From NCBI GenBank assembly GCA_047602185.1, contig JASGHY010000001.1, forward strand, positions 3,100,001 to 3,164,000: DNA of 64,000 bases. Reading direction: 5' to 3'. The notes beneath the pieces are model-generated. The model was not told the DNA's origin and made no database searches. It saw only the letters and a program-made list of their open reading frames with translations. Source of the DNA: PMP191F sp047602185. GTDB taxonomy: Bacteria; Bacteroidota; Bacteroidia; Chitinophagales; Chitinophagaceae. Numbering within the stretch: the first letter of the stretch is position 1; each line of letters starts with the position of its first letter. Both the position numbers and the translations under genes were made by a program. Shown in pieces: positions 34,601 through 42,689 of the stretch.

Positions 34601-35837
34601 GCTATTGCCATATGTTATCAGTGGTTTGTCTGCATGTGCCCTTGCAGTACAAGGCCAGGCGCAGGTTAAGAAAGAAGAAGTGCTTTCTGCGCTCAACGGT
34701 TGCGCACGTTATGTTGCCGATGTGATCCTCGACAAAGAAGGTAAATCACGTTGCGATTATAACCTTACAGAAGGAAAATGGTACGACTACGAAGTACCCT
34801 GGCATACAGGACAGGCAGTGTACAGTTTACTGGCAGCCTATAAAATAACCAGCAACAAAAAATACCTTGATGCTGCTGTGCGCGGAGGCAACTACTGGAT
34901 CAGCATGAAGGCAACTGAAAAAGATCCCCCGGCGCTGAAAGGCATGGTAAAGGCTACCCATGGCGACTTTATTGGCGGTGAAAATATCATCTTCGCTACC
35001 ATCTCCGACGGAACACCCGGTATCTATGAACTGACAAGAGTTACTAAAAATAAAAAATACGCAGCCGTAGCTACTTCTGCCGCTGCATGGATGGAAAAGA
35101 ATATGTACTACCCTGAAGAAGGTGTTTGTTATGATGTGGTAGATATTAAAACAGGGGAAGTAGCAAAAGAAAATAGCCCCTTCTGGGATAAGGCCAATCA
35201 AACGCTCAATGATGTATCACGTCCCAATACAGAAGGCTGGTTGTTTAAAGATGCCTATGAATTTTCCGGTGAAGAGAAATTCAAAAAAGCGTTCCTGTTA
35301 CTGTGCAATAGTCTTGTAGACAAACAGGGCCCCGAAGGTTTGTGGATGAAATACATGCCCAACTTCGATAGCATAGGTTCTTTTCATCCCCGCTTCAACT
35401 TATGGTATGCAGAATCTTTACTCGAAGCATACGACATGACCCAGGATCGCAGGTACCTGGAAGCGGCAGCCAAAACCGCGCGTACTTATGCAAAAGCGAT
35501 GCAAAAGGACGGGACTATTTATTACGAGAACTTTATCAACGGCCATGAGCCGGACAGAAGTTCTGTATGCGGCTCAGCTGTAGCATTCTCCGGTATTGTA
35601 TGGATCCGTCTGGCAAAACAAGGTTACAGTGAATTTATTCCTTACATAGAAAAATCAGTACAATGGATCTTAAAAAACAGGTATGCCGACGATCACCCCG
35701 ATGTGAATCTGCGCGGTGCCGTGCTGGAAACAAGAGCACGTAGTAAAAACAAAAAAATATGGCTGGTAAACCGTGATATCAGCACTTCATTTTCAGTCCG
35801 CTTTTTAGCTGATTACCTGAACTACAAGTTCAAATAA
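34587..35837 (+). CDS. Exported six-hairpin (alpha/alpha barrel) glycosidase-like protein
   Basis: A 416-residue protein with a signal peptide ending VQGQAQ. Repeating helix pairs with aromatic and glycine patterns (VPWHTGQAVYSLLAAYKIT, YLDAAVRGGNYWISM, YAAVATSAAAWMEKNMYYP, YLEAAAKTARTYAKAMQ, FSGIVWIRLAKQ) suggest an (alpha/alpha)6 toroid like GH88, GH105 or glucuronyl-epimerase domains. I see no motif that fixes the family. Candidate acidic residues include those in GKWYDYEVPWH and KATHGDFIGGEN. The start codon lies inside the GH20-like gene (14-bp overlap), so translational coupling is likely. In this setting a uronic-acid-directed hydrolase or epimerase is a reasonable guess. Confidence 0.65.
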   Translation: MIRNKLLPYVISGLSACALAVQGQAQVKKEEVLSALNGCARYVADVILDKEGKSRCDYNLTEGKWYDYEVPWHTGQAVYSLLAAYKITSNKKYLDAAVRGGNYWISMKATEKDPPALKGMVKATHGDFIGGENIIFATISDGTPGIYELTRVTKNKKYAAVATSAAAWMEKNMYYPEEGVCYDVVDIKTGEVAKENSPFWDKANQTLNDVSRPNTEGWLFKDAYEFSGEEKFKKAFLLLCNSLVDKQGPEGLWMKYMPNFDSIGSFHPRFNLWYAESLLEAYDMTQDRRYLEAAAKTARTYAKAMQKDGTIYYENFINGHEPDRSSVCGSAVAFSGIVWIRLAKQGYSEFIPYIEKSVQWILKNRYADDHPDVNLRGAVLETRARSKNKKIWLVNRDISTSFSVRFLADYLNYKFK

Positions 35838-35990
35838 ACCGGCTAAATGTTACAGGATGCCACTATCATCATCCGCCATCATGATCGATAGCTGTAACAG
35901 TTCAAAGAATTCTAACGATTGTTCAAAAGAGAGGATAGGATTTAAACAAATGCAATCATCATCATTCCATAACTCCCAAACATGCTCATT

Positions 35991-38840
35991 ATGAAACGTA
36001 CGCCATTTCACAAGACCTTCCGGAGAATATGCATCCTGCTGTTCTCCTTCGCATGGATGTATAGCCATGCCGCACCTTTTTCGCCCTTTGAAAACACAGG
36101 AAACATTACAGGGCATGTTGCAGACAAAGATGGTAACGCTTTAACCGGTGCTTCCGTAAGGTTAAAAGGCACTACAAACAGCGTCGCTGCCAACCAGGCA
36201 GGTAACTATCAGTTGCTGAACCTCAAACCCGGCACTTACACCCTTGTAGTTACCTATATGGGCTTCCAGGTTACAGAAGCACAGGTAACTGTTATTGCCA
36301 ACCAGACCGTAACACAAAACTTTTCGCTGGAGCCCGACAAAAAAGCTTTGCAGACAGTAATTGTAACTGCTGCACGTGAAGGACAGCAAAGAGCATTAAA
36401 CCAGCAAAGAATTGCCGATAACATCAAACAGGTGATCTCTGCCGACCTGATGGGGCGTTTCCCCGACCTCAACGTAGCAGAGTCATTACAACGCTTACCC
36501 GGTGTTACCATCAACAGGAACAGGGGTGAAGGTTCTACCATCCAGTTGAGAGGTACACCAGCCAACTTTACCAACATCAACGTAAATGGCGAGCAGATCA
36601 TGGGCGTACAGGAAGGCGGCGACCGTAATGCGCAACTGGATATGATCTCTGTAAACGTATTATCTACCATGGAAGTGGTAAAAACACTGACACCTGATCT
36701 GGATGGTGATGCTGTAGCAGGTGTAGTGAATATGAAAACTCCCGTGGCTGCCAGCCTTAAAGCTCGTCTTTCTGCCGACCTCGGTATGGGCTACAACAAT
36801 ATGCGCGATAACATCAGTGGTATCGGCAACATCAGCTACGGTCAACGCTTCTTTGCAAATGAAAAGAATCAGAATGGCCGTCTTGGTGTAATTGTTACAG
36901 GTAGCTATTACAGAACCAAGAATGGATATGATGATGTGAATGCACAGGCATGGCAGTCCAAAGATTTTGGTGATGGTAAAGGTGCTATCCTTTTCCCTAC
37001 CGATTTCCGTTATGTGTATTATGACAACACACGTACACGTAAAGGACTTTCTGCAACACTGGATTACAACTTTGGTCCCAATACTTCTATTATTGGTAAC
37101 ATTATGTACAACGGACTGGAAGATGAATCACTCCGTTATCGCAAAAGAGTAAGAATGCAGGCCAATAGTTACCTGGTAAAGCAGGCTGATGGTTCTTACT
37201 ACACTCCCCGTGGCCGTGGTTACAACGAGATCACTACTTCCGATGAAACCAGCCACAACCTGAACATGAACCTGCAGGGAGAAACTACCATCGGTAAAGC
37301 CAAACTGGATGGTGGTGTTTTCTATACTACTTCAGAGTTTGAAAGCGTGGCAGCCAACTACCAGTTCTCAACTGGTAATATTGCGCTCACCAATTCAAAC
37401 ATCTACACTGATGACCTGAGTGCAACCGGTACTGACTGGAAAAACAACGCGTCATTGTACAACTTCACGTCTATTGAGACCAATAACTATATCCTGAAGG
37501 GCAAGAACTTTGTTGGCCGTTTAAATGCAGCTATCCCTTACATGCTCGGCAATAATTCATCCCTGTTCAAAGTGGGTGTGAAGGTAAAACGCATGCACAA
37601 TACACGTTACCGTCCTGATACGTACACGTATGCTACTTACTCCGGTGCGTCTGCAGATGGTAAACTCACTAACTTTCTCGGCCCCACTGAAGTATCTGAC
37701 GATTTCATGGACGGACACCTGGTATTCGGCGCAGGACAGGATCTGGGTAAAGTAAGCTCTTTCTACAACACCAATAAAGCCACTGCATTCACACGCGATG
37801 AAAGCACTATCCGCAACAGTATAGATTCTTATTTCTACGATGCGGTAGAAGAAGTAACATCTGCCTATGCAATGAACCGTATCCAGTTCAACAAACTGAT
37901 GGTGTTGGGTGGTTTGCGTGTAGAAAGAACAAAGGTGACCTATGATGGTAACATCATTCAGCAGGATGTAAACGGTGCCTGGGTAAGCACTACCCCTACC
38001 CGTTCTACCAACACTTACACCAAGTTCCTGCCTAACCTGCAGTTCAAATATGACCTGGATAAAACATCCCTGATCAGAGCAGCATTAACCTTTGGTTATT
38101 CACGTCCTAACTTCCCCGACCTGGTTCCCGGTCGTATCGTTAGTATCCTCAACCAGACAGTAACCAACGGTAATCCTGATCTGAAACCAGCATTTGCTAC
38201 CAACGTAGACCTGATGTATGAGAAATACCTGAAAAACCTGGGTATCATCTCTGCCGGTTTATTCTACAAAAACATCCAGGACTTCCAGTACAACAGTGTA
38301 ACCACCATTCAGGGTGATGAGTTCCCCGGTGCTTCTACTTATACCGGCTGGCAGTTATACAGAACGCTCAATGGCGATGCAGCCAAAGTATATGGCTTTG
38401 AATTGAACGTACAGAACAACCTTACCTTCTTACCAGGCGTACTGAAAGGATTGTCTGTTTACCTCAATTACACCTATGCAAACTCAAATGCCGATGCTCA
38501 GTTACGTAAAGACATCAGGCTGCCGGGTCAGGCCAAACATACCGCCAACGGTACTTTATCATTCGCTTACAAAGGATTTACAATACAGGGTAATGTAAAC
38601 TACAACGATGCATTTACACTGGCCCTTGGCAGCAATGATGCTACCGACGTTATTCGCGATTCAAGAGTACAGGTTGATGCCAACACTTCTTACAAAATTG
38701 GTAAACACTTTACCATTTACCTGGAAGCTGTAAACCTCACCAACTCTGCACGCAGGGATTATTTTGGAAAAAAGGAAATGTTGTACGAAAAACAACTCTA
38801 TTCTTTCTGGGGACGCGCGGGCGTGAAATTCAGAATGTAA
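35991..38840 (+). CDS. TonB-dependent receptor of the TonB-Xanth-Caul type
   Basis: About 949 residues. Signal peptide (RICILLFSFAWMYSHAAP), then a CarboxypepD_reg domain (GNALTGASVRLKGTTNSVAA), a plug (ADLMGRFPDLNVAESLQRLP, GVTINRNRGEGSTIQLRGTP, MEVVKTLTPDLDGDAVAGVV) and an outer-membrane barrel ending GRAGVKFRM. The plug sequence resembles the family that takes up N-acetylglucosamine and other sugars in Caulobacter and Xanthomonas, not SusC. No susD gene is present, unlike typical polysaccharide-utilisation loci. It lies 153 bp after the six-hairpin gene and is followed by a hairpin at 38857. It probably imports oligosaccharides released by the upstream hydrolases. Confidence 0.92.
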   Translation: MKRTPFHKTFRRICILLFSFAWMYSHAAPFSPFENTGNITGHVADKDGNALTGASVRLKGTTNSVAANQAGNYQLLNLKPGTYTLVVTYMGFQVTEAQVTVIANQTVTQNFSLEPDKKALQTVIVTAAREGQQRALNQQRIADNIKQVISADLMGRFPDLNVAESLQRLPGVTINRNRGEGSTIQLRGTPANFTNINVNGEQIMGVQEGGDRNAQLDMISVNVLSTMEVVKTLTPDLDGDAVAGVVNMKTPVAASLKARLSADLGMGYNNMRDNISGIGNISYGQRFFANEKNQNGRLGVIVTGSYYRTKNGYDDVNAQAWQSKDFGDGKGAILFPTDFRYVYYDNTRTRKGLSATLDYNFGPNTSIIGNIMYNGLEDESLRYRKRVRMQANSYLVKQADGSYYTPRGRGYNEITTSDETSHNLNMNLQGETTIGKAKLDGGVFYTTSEFESVAANYQFSTGNIALTNSNIYTDDLSATGTDWKNNASLYNFTSIETNNYILKGKNFVGRLNAAIPYMLGNNSSLFKVGVKVKRMHNTRYRPDTYTYATYSGASADGKLTNFLGPTEVSDDFMDGHLVFGAGQDLGKVSSFYNTNKATAFTRDESTIRNSIDSYFYDAVEEVTSAYAMNRIQFNKLMVLGGLRVERTKVTYDGNIIQQDVNGAWVSTTPTRSTNTYTKFLPNLQFKYDLDKTSLIRAALTFGYSRPNFPDLVPGRIVSILNQTVTNGNPDLKPAFATNVDLMYEKYLKNLGIISAGLFYKNIQDFQYNSVTTIQGDEFPGASTYTGWQLYRTLNGDAAKVYGFELNVQNNLTFLPGVLKGLSVYLNYTYANSNADAQLRKDIRLPGQAKHTANGTLSFAYKGFTIQGNVNYNDAFTLALGSNDATDVIRDSRVQVDANTSYKIGKHFTIYLEAVNLTNSARRDYFGKKEMLYEKQLYSFWGRAGVKFRM

Positions 38841-38856
38841 TTCATACAGTCATGAA

Positions 38857-38886
38857 GTCCGGGATGGACGCAATACCATCCCGGAC
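38857..38886 (+). other. Perfect 11-bp hairpin between receptor and nagB-like genes
   Basis: Stem gtccgggatgg / ccatcccggac with an eight-base loop, 17 bp after the receptor stop codon. It lacks a downstream T run, so it may act as an mRNA 3'-stabiliser or weak terminator that lets the receptor be expressed differently from the enzymes downstream. The rest of the gap to 39032 shows no gene. Confidence 0.5.
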
Positions 38887-39032
38887 CTTCCTGGCTCAGC
38901 TGACCGATATGACTCATTTGACTACTTTGACTTAGTTCTTTCCTGACACAAGTAGTGACCCAATTACCCGACCAATAGTAACACAAACCACCTACTAAGG
39001 TACCCTCTGATAAAAAAGCAAAATAAACAGTA

Positions 39033-39809
39033 ATGAAAGCGACAAAAGTGAACAGTTTAAATGTCAGGATTTATGAAAACAGGTTACAAATGGGTGTGGC
39101 GGCAGCCAAAGATGCAGCCGCACAGATAAAGCAATTACTAAACACACAGGAAACCTTAAATATAATCTTCGCAGCGGCGCCATCACAAAACGAGTTCCTG
39201 GCGGCCCTGTTGCAGGAAGATGTAGCATGGGAGCGCATCAATGCATTTCACATGGACGAATATTTAAGTTTACCCCAGGACGCCCCCCAGTTATTTGGCG
39301 TTTTTCTCAAAGACAAAATATTCGGCAAAGCACCTTTCAAGGAAATCTTCTATCTCAACGGGCAAACAAATGATACTATAGCAGAGAGCAAACGTTACAC
39401 AACTTTACTGGAACAATATCCCACAGACATCGTATTCATGGGCATCGGCGAAAACACGCACCTTGCTTTCAACGATCCGCACGTAGCAGACTTCAATGAT
39501 CCGTACCTTGTTAAAACTGTTGACCTTGATGATGCCTGCAAACAACAGCAGGTCAATGATGGTTGCTTTGATCACCCCGATCGGGTACCTACCCATGCAT
39601 TTACCTTAACGATCCCAGCCTTGTTCAAAGCAAAATACCTGTACTGCATGGTACCAGGCAAAAACAAAGCACAGGCAGTGTACCATACCCTTACAGACGT
39701 CATCACAGAAAAATATCCGTCTACGATTCTTCGCACACATGCACATGCAACATTGTATCTCGATCAGGACAGTGCTGCATTGATAGAAAGTGCGATCACC
39801 GTTTCATAA
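39033..39809 (+). CDS. Divergent glucosamine-6-phosphate deaminase-like protein (NagB family)
   Basis: A 258-residue member of the NagB/6-phosphogluconolactonase superfamily. NagB converts glucosamine-6-phosphate to fructose-6-phosphate and ammonia. The N-terminal phosphate-site region, FHMDEYLSL (Asp75) and GIGENTHLAFNDP are clear. Compared with E. coli NagB (D72, D141, H143, E148), Asp141 is Asn141, His143 is kept, and Glu148 is Asp148, so catalysis or substrate may differ. From memory, this ENxHxAFNDP form belongs to a separate branch often lying near sugar dioxygenase or isomerase genes. It precedes the PhyH-type dioxygenase by 12 bp. Confidence 0.85.
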   Translation: MKATKVNSLNVRIYENRLQMGVAAAKDAAAQIKQLLNTQETLNIIFAAAPSQNEFLAALLQEDVAWERINAFHMDEYLSLPQDAPQLFGVFLKDKIFGKAPFKEIFYLNGQTNDTIAESKRYTTLLEQYPTDIVFMGIGENTHLAFNDPHVADFNDPYLVKTVDLDDACKQQQVNDGCFDHPDRVPTHAFTLTIPALFKAKYLYCMVPGKNKAQAVYHTLTDVITEKYPSTILRTHAHATLYLDQDSAALIESAITVS

Positions 39810-39821
39810 ATCCACGTGGTT

Positions 39822-40727
39822 ATGGAAACAACAATCAAAGATCTATCGGTGTATCACCGGCTGATATCAGATCTGTTCCGTTGGCCGTCTTCCGGAGCTG
39901 AATGGGAGCAATACAAATTATCGAAAGAGCAGGTAGAGTTCTTTAAAGAATTTGGCTATCTGAGCAATATCAGGTTACTGGACGAATGGCAGATAGAAAG
40001 GCTTAATGAAGAGCTGGCAGCTATTGCAGATCCTGCCCATCCCGGCAATGATCTTTACTACCAGTTCTACTCCAACGAATCTGCTGATTCAAATGCAGTG
40101 TTGTTTCATGCATTGGGAGCATGGCGTATTACACCCGGGTTTCATGATATTTTGTGGAACCCGGCATTTGTAATGGCAGCCAGCCAGCTATTGGGCAACC
40201 AGCACGTACGCTTCTGGCACGACCAGCTTTTCTGCAAACCGGCTAAACACGGCGGTGTGGTGGCCTGGCACCAGGATTATTCTTACTGGACCCGCACTAC
40301 TCCCATGCAACACCTCACCTGCTGGGTAGGCCTGGATGATGCCACTACTGATAATGGATGCCTGTACTATGTACCTTACAGCCAGCATTGGGGTTTGCTC
40401 GATAAACCAGAACTCGCAGGCAATATGGAAGGGCTGATGGATTATCTTACCGAAGAGCAAAAGGAACAATTTAAGCCCATACCCATTGAATTAAAGAAAG
40501 GATATGGTACCTTCCATCATCCATTAATGGTACATGGTTCGTATGCCAATAGATCACCACTTTCACGTCGTGCTTTTGTACTGAATGTATTTGCAGAAGG
40601 TACAGTAAGCAACGCAGAGAATGGTGAATTGCTGCCAAAAACACCCGGTATTGCCAAAGGGGAAAAGATGCAGGGACAATTTTATCCGCTGTTATCAGAT
40701 TCTCTTATGTATTCATCAACGTTGTAA
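39822..40727 (+). CDS. Phytanoyl-CoA dioxygenase (PhyH) family protein
   Basis: Fe(II)- and 2-oxoglutarate-dependent oxygenase of about 301 residues; ATG 39822 (METTIKDL) is preferred over a GTG at 39816. The jelly-roll core shows the metal triad: HxD in VVAWHQDYSYW (about 150-152) and the distal His in FHHPLMVHGSYANRS (about 238), with the 2-oxoglutarate Arg in LSRRAFVLN. All residues needed for activity are present. PhyH-like enzymes in sugar loci hydroxylate or cleave modified small molecules. Its place between a NagB-like gene (12 bp) and a sugar isomerase-like gene (32 bp) points to a modified amino sugar or sugar acid, which is inference. Confidence 0.88.
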   Translation: METTIKDLSVYHRLISDLFRWPSSGAEWEQYKLSKEQVEFFKEFGYLSNIRLLDEWQIERLNEELAAIADPAHPGNDLYYQFYSNESADSNAVLFHALGAWRITPGFHDILWNPAFVMAASQLLGNQHVRFWHDQLFCKPAKHGGVVAWHQDYSYWTRTTPMQHLTCWVGLDDATTDNGCLYYVPYSQHWGLLDKPELAGNMEGLMDYLTEEQKEQFKPIPIELKKGYGTFHHPLMVHGSYANRSPLSRRAFVLNVFAEGTVSNAENGELLPKTPGIAKGEKMQGQFYPLLSDSLMYSSTL

Positions 40728-40759
40728 ATAAGTAGTTACAGCTTGCCAATTGTAAACTG

Positions 40760-41593
40760 ATGGCCAAATTAAAGCGTATGCAACTACTATTTTTCTGTCC
40801 GCGTTGGGGACAAGATCATTTGTCCTGGGATGTCTTTTTGAAGAAAGTGAAAGAAGCAGGTTACGACGGAATTGAAGCCGGTATACCGGATGATGACCGT
40901 GAAAAAGATACCATGCTGAGCGGACTGGCAAAATATGGTTTGCAATTAATCGCACAACACTGGGAAACCACTACACCCGATTTTGATACACACCTGCAGC
41001 AATACGAACAACGCATTGCCAGGCTTGCATCAGTCAATCCCCTGCTTATCAACTCGCAGACCGGGAAAGACTTTTTCTCATTTAACCAGAATACCCAACT
41101 GATCAAAGCAGCAGAGCACATCAGTACATCTACAGGTGTACCGGTCTATCACGAAACACATCGAGGCAAATTCAGCTTTGCAGCACATGTTACATACAAG
41201 TATCTCGAAAAGCTGCCCACACTGCAGCTTACACTGGATATTTCACACTGGTTTGCAGTAGCCGAAAGCTTTTTACAGGATCAGTACAATACAGTGGAAA
41301 CTGCCATTCCCCGCACACTGCATATCCATGCACGCGTAGGGCACACACAGGGTCCACAGGTAAGCGATCCACGGGCAAAAGAATGGGAAGAATCACTGCA
41401 GCATCATCTGCAATGCTGGGACAATATTGTGGCGATCCAGAAAAAGGCCGGCCGTAAACTGCTGACCATTACGCCGGAGTTTGGTCCCTTGCCCTATATG
41501 CCTGCATTACCCTATACACGACAGCCAATAGGCAACCAGTGGGAGATCAATGCGTATATGAGAAAGTTGCTGAAAAGAAGATATGGAGCTTAA
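40760..41593 (+). CDS. Sugar phosphate isomerase/epimerase-like TIM-barrel protein
   Basis: A 277-residue AP_endonuc_2-type TIM barrel. Strand 1 is LFFCPRWGQDHLSWDVFLKK; then VKEAGYDGIEAGIP, LINSQTGKDFFSFNQ, VYHETHRGKFSFAAH (Glu and His metal ligands), LTLDISHWFAVAES (Asp, His), LHIHARVGHTQGPQ and ITPEFGPLPYMP (Glu). The four acidic or His ligands expected of the family are present. It has no signal peptide. It is distinct in sequence from the isomerase-like protein at 29480 and probably acts at another step. It ends an unbroken run of three coupled genes (nagB-like, PhyH, isomerase). Confidence 0.85.
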   Translation: MAKLKRMQLLFFCPRWGQDHLSWDVFLKKVKEAGYDGIEAGIPDDDREKDTMLSGLAKYGLQLIAQHWETTTPDFDTHLQQYEQRIARLASVNPLLINSQTGKDFFSFNQNTQLIKAAEHISTSTGVPVYHETHRGKFSFAAHVTYKYLEKLPTLQLTLDISHWFAVAESFLQDQYNTVETAIPRTLHIHARVGHTQGPQVSDPRAKEWEESLQHHLQCWDNIVAIQKKAGRKLLTITPEFGPLPYMPALPYTRQPIGNQWEINAYMRKLLKRRYGA

Positions 41594-41870
41594 TGTGCGA
41601 TACAATTACCGGTTACCAGTTGCAGGACGCAGGTTGCAGGTTTCACGCAAACACAGCGAAGGCTCGCAAAGCAGCAAAGCTGTTTTGTTAACTGCAAATT
41701 GCCAACTGCGAACTTTCTTATTGCTCGCCGCTCGTAGCTCAAAGCTTGTGGCTGTTTTGCCAACTGCAAATTGCCAACTGCCAACTTGCTTTCCCCCCGG
41801 GCCTGTATTCGCATTAAGCGTTCGGCGTTAAGCGTTAAGCATTACTTATAACTTATCACTTACAACTTAA
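41594..41870. repeat. Intergenic word-repeat mosaic upstream of murQ
   Basis: The only mosaic inside the sugar locus. Positions 41639-41734 are a direct near-copy of 17951-18046. m2 (41720-41745), m3 (41760-41785) and m4 (41814-41842) modules follow, then an m9-like stretch (acttataacttatcacttac) that runs up to the murQ ATG. It probably separates murQ, the NagP-like and the ExuT-like genes into their own transcription unit. Open frames on both strands here are artefacts of the repeats. Confidence 0.75.
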
Positions 41871-42686
41871 ATGAGTTTCACTAAAATAACAGAAATGCCA
41901 TCACCGTACCGACACCTGGAAGAAATGTCGATGGCAGCGATACTGCACCATATCAACGAAGAAGATAAAACAGTACCTTTTGCCATACAGAAAGTATTAC
42001 CACAGGTAGAAAAACTGGCTGAAGCCATTGTGCAAAAAATACAACAAGGCGGAAGACTATTCTATATCGGTGCAGGCACAAGCGGCCGGCTTGGTGTACT
42101 GGACGCCAGCGAATGTCCACCTACTTATGGAGTACCGGCAGATCTGGTAGTAGGGTTAATGGCTGGTGGCGATGCTGCTCTTCGCTTTGGTATTGAAGAT
42201 GCAGAAGACAATCCGGAACAAGGCTGGTTTGACCTGCAGCAACACGATATCAATACAAACGATGTAGTAATAGGCATTGCGGCCAGCGGCACTACTCCTT
42301 ACGTAGCCGGTGCATTAAAACATTGTAGAGAACAGGGCATTATCACCGGTTGCATTGTGTGTAACCAGGGATCGCCGGTAGCAACAGAGGCTGATTTTCC
42401 CATTGAAGTAATTGTAGGACCGGAATTTGTAACAGGCAGTACACGCATGAAAAGCGGTTCCGCACAAAAGATGATCCTCAACATGATCTCTACCGGCGTA
42501 ATGATCCGTATTGGCCGTGTGTACGACAATAGAATGGTGCACATGCAGATCAGCAATGACAAACTGGTAGACAGAGGTACTAAAATGCTGATGGAAAAAA
42601 CAGGTATCAGTAATTACGACCAAGCCAGATCACTGTTACTGCAACATGGAAGTGTAAACAACGCTATTCAACATTATAAACCCTGA
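41871..42686 (+). CDS. murQ: N-acetylmuramic acid 6-phosphate etherase
   Basis: Cleaves the lactyl ether of MurNAc-6-phosphate to give GlcNAc-6-phosphate and D-lactate. The 271-residue SIS-domain protein carries GAGTSGRLGVLDASECPPTYG with the catalytic-region Glu, LRFGIEDAEDNPEQGW with the second active-site Glu, GIAASGTTPYVAGAL, TGSTRMKSGSAQKMILNMIS and SNDKLVDRGTKML. All are textbook MurQ. It is followed 3 bp later by the sugar transporter. Neither a MurNAc kinase nor anmK is visible in the window, so the source of the 6-phosphate is not encoded here. Confidence 0.96.
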   Translation: MSFTKITEMPSPYRHLEEMSMAAILHHINEEDKTVPFAIQKVLPQVEKLAEAIVQKIQQGGRLFYIGAGTSGRLGVLDASECPPTYGVPADLVVGLMAGGDAALRFGIEDAEDNPEQGWFDLQQHDINTNDVVIGIAASGTTPYVAGALKHCREQGIITGCIVCNQGSPVATEADFPIEVIVGPEFVTGSTRMKSGSAQKMILNMISTGVMIRIGRVYDNRMVHMQISNDKLVDRGTKMLMEKTGISNYDQARSLLLQHGSVNNAIQHYKP

Positions 42687-42689
42687 TTC

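Noticed and set aside
35850..36116. Minus-strand frame of 88 codons with an acidic, protein-like C-terminus
   Set aside because: Overlaps the start of the TonB receptor gene and lacks a plausible start; the acidic look comes from repeated atc/atg triplets in the noncoding gap.
41583..41831. Open frames of 82 and 74 codons on opposite strands before murQ
   Set aside because: Translation of the 96-bp repeat and of m2/m3/m4 words; no start context, and sequence shared with another intergenic gap.
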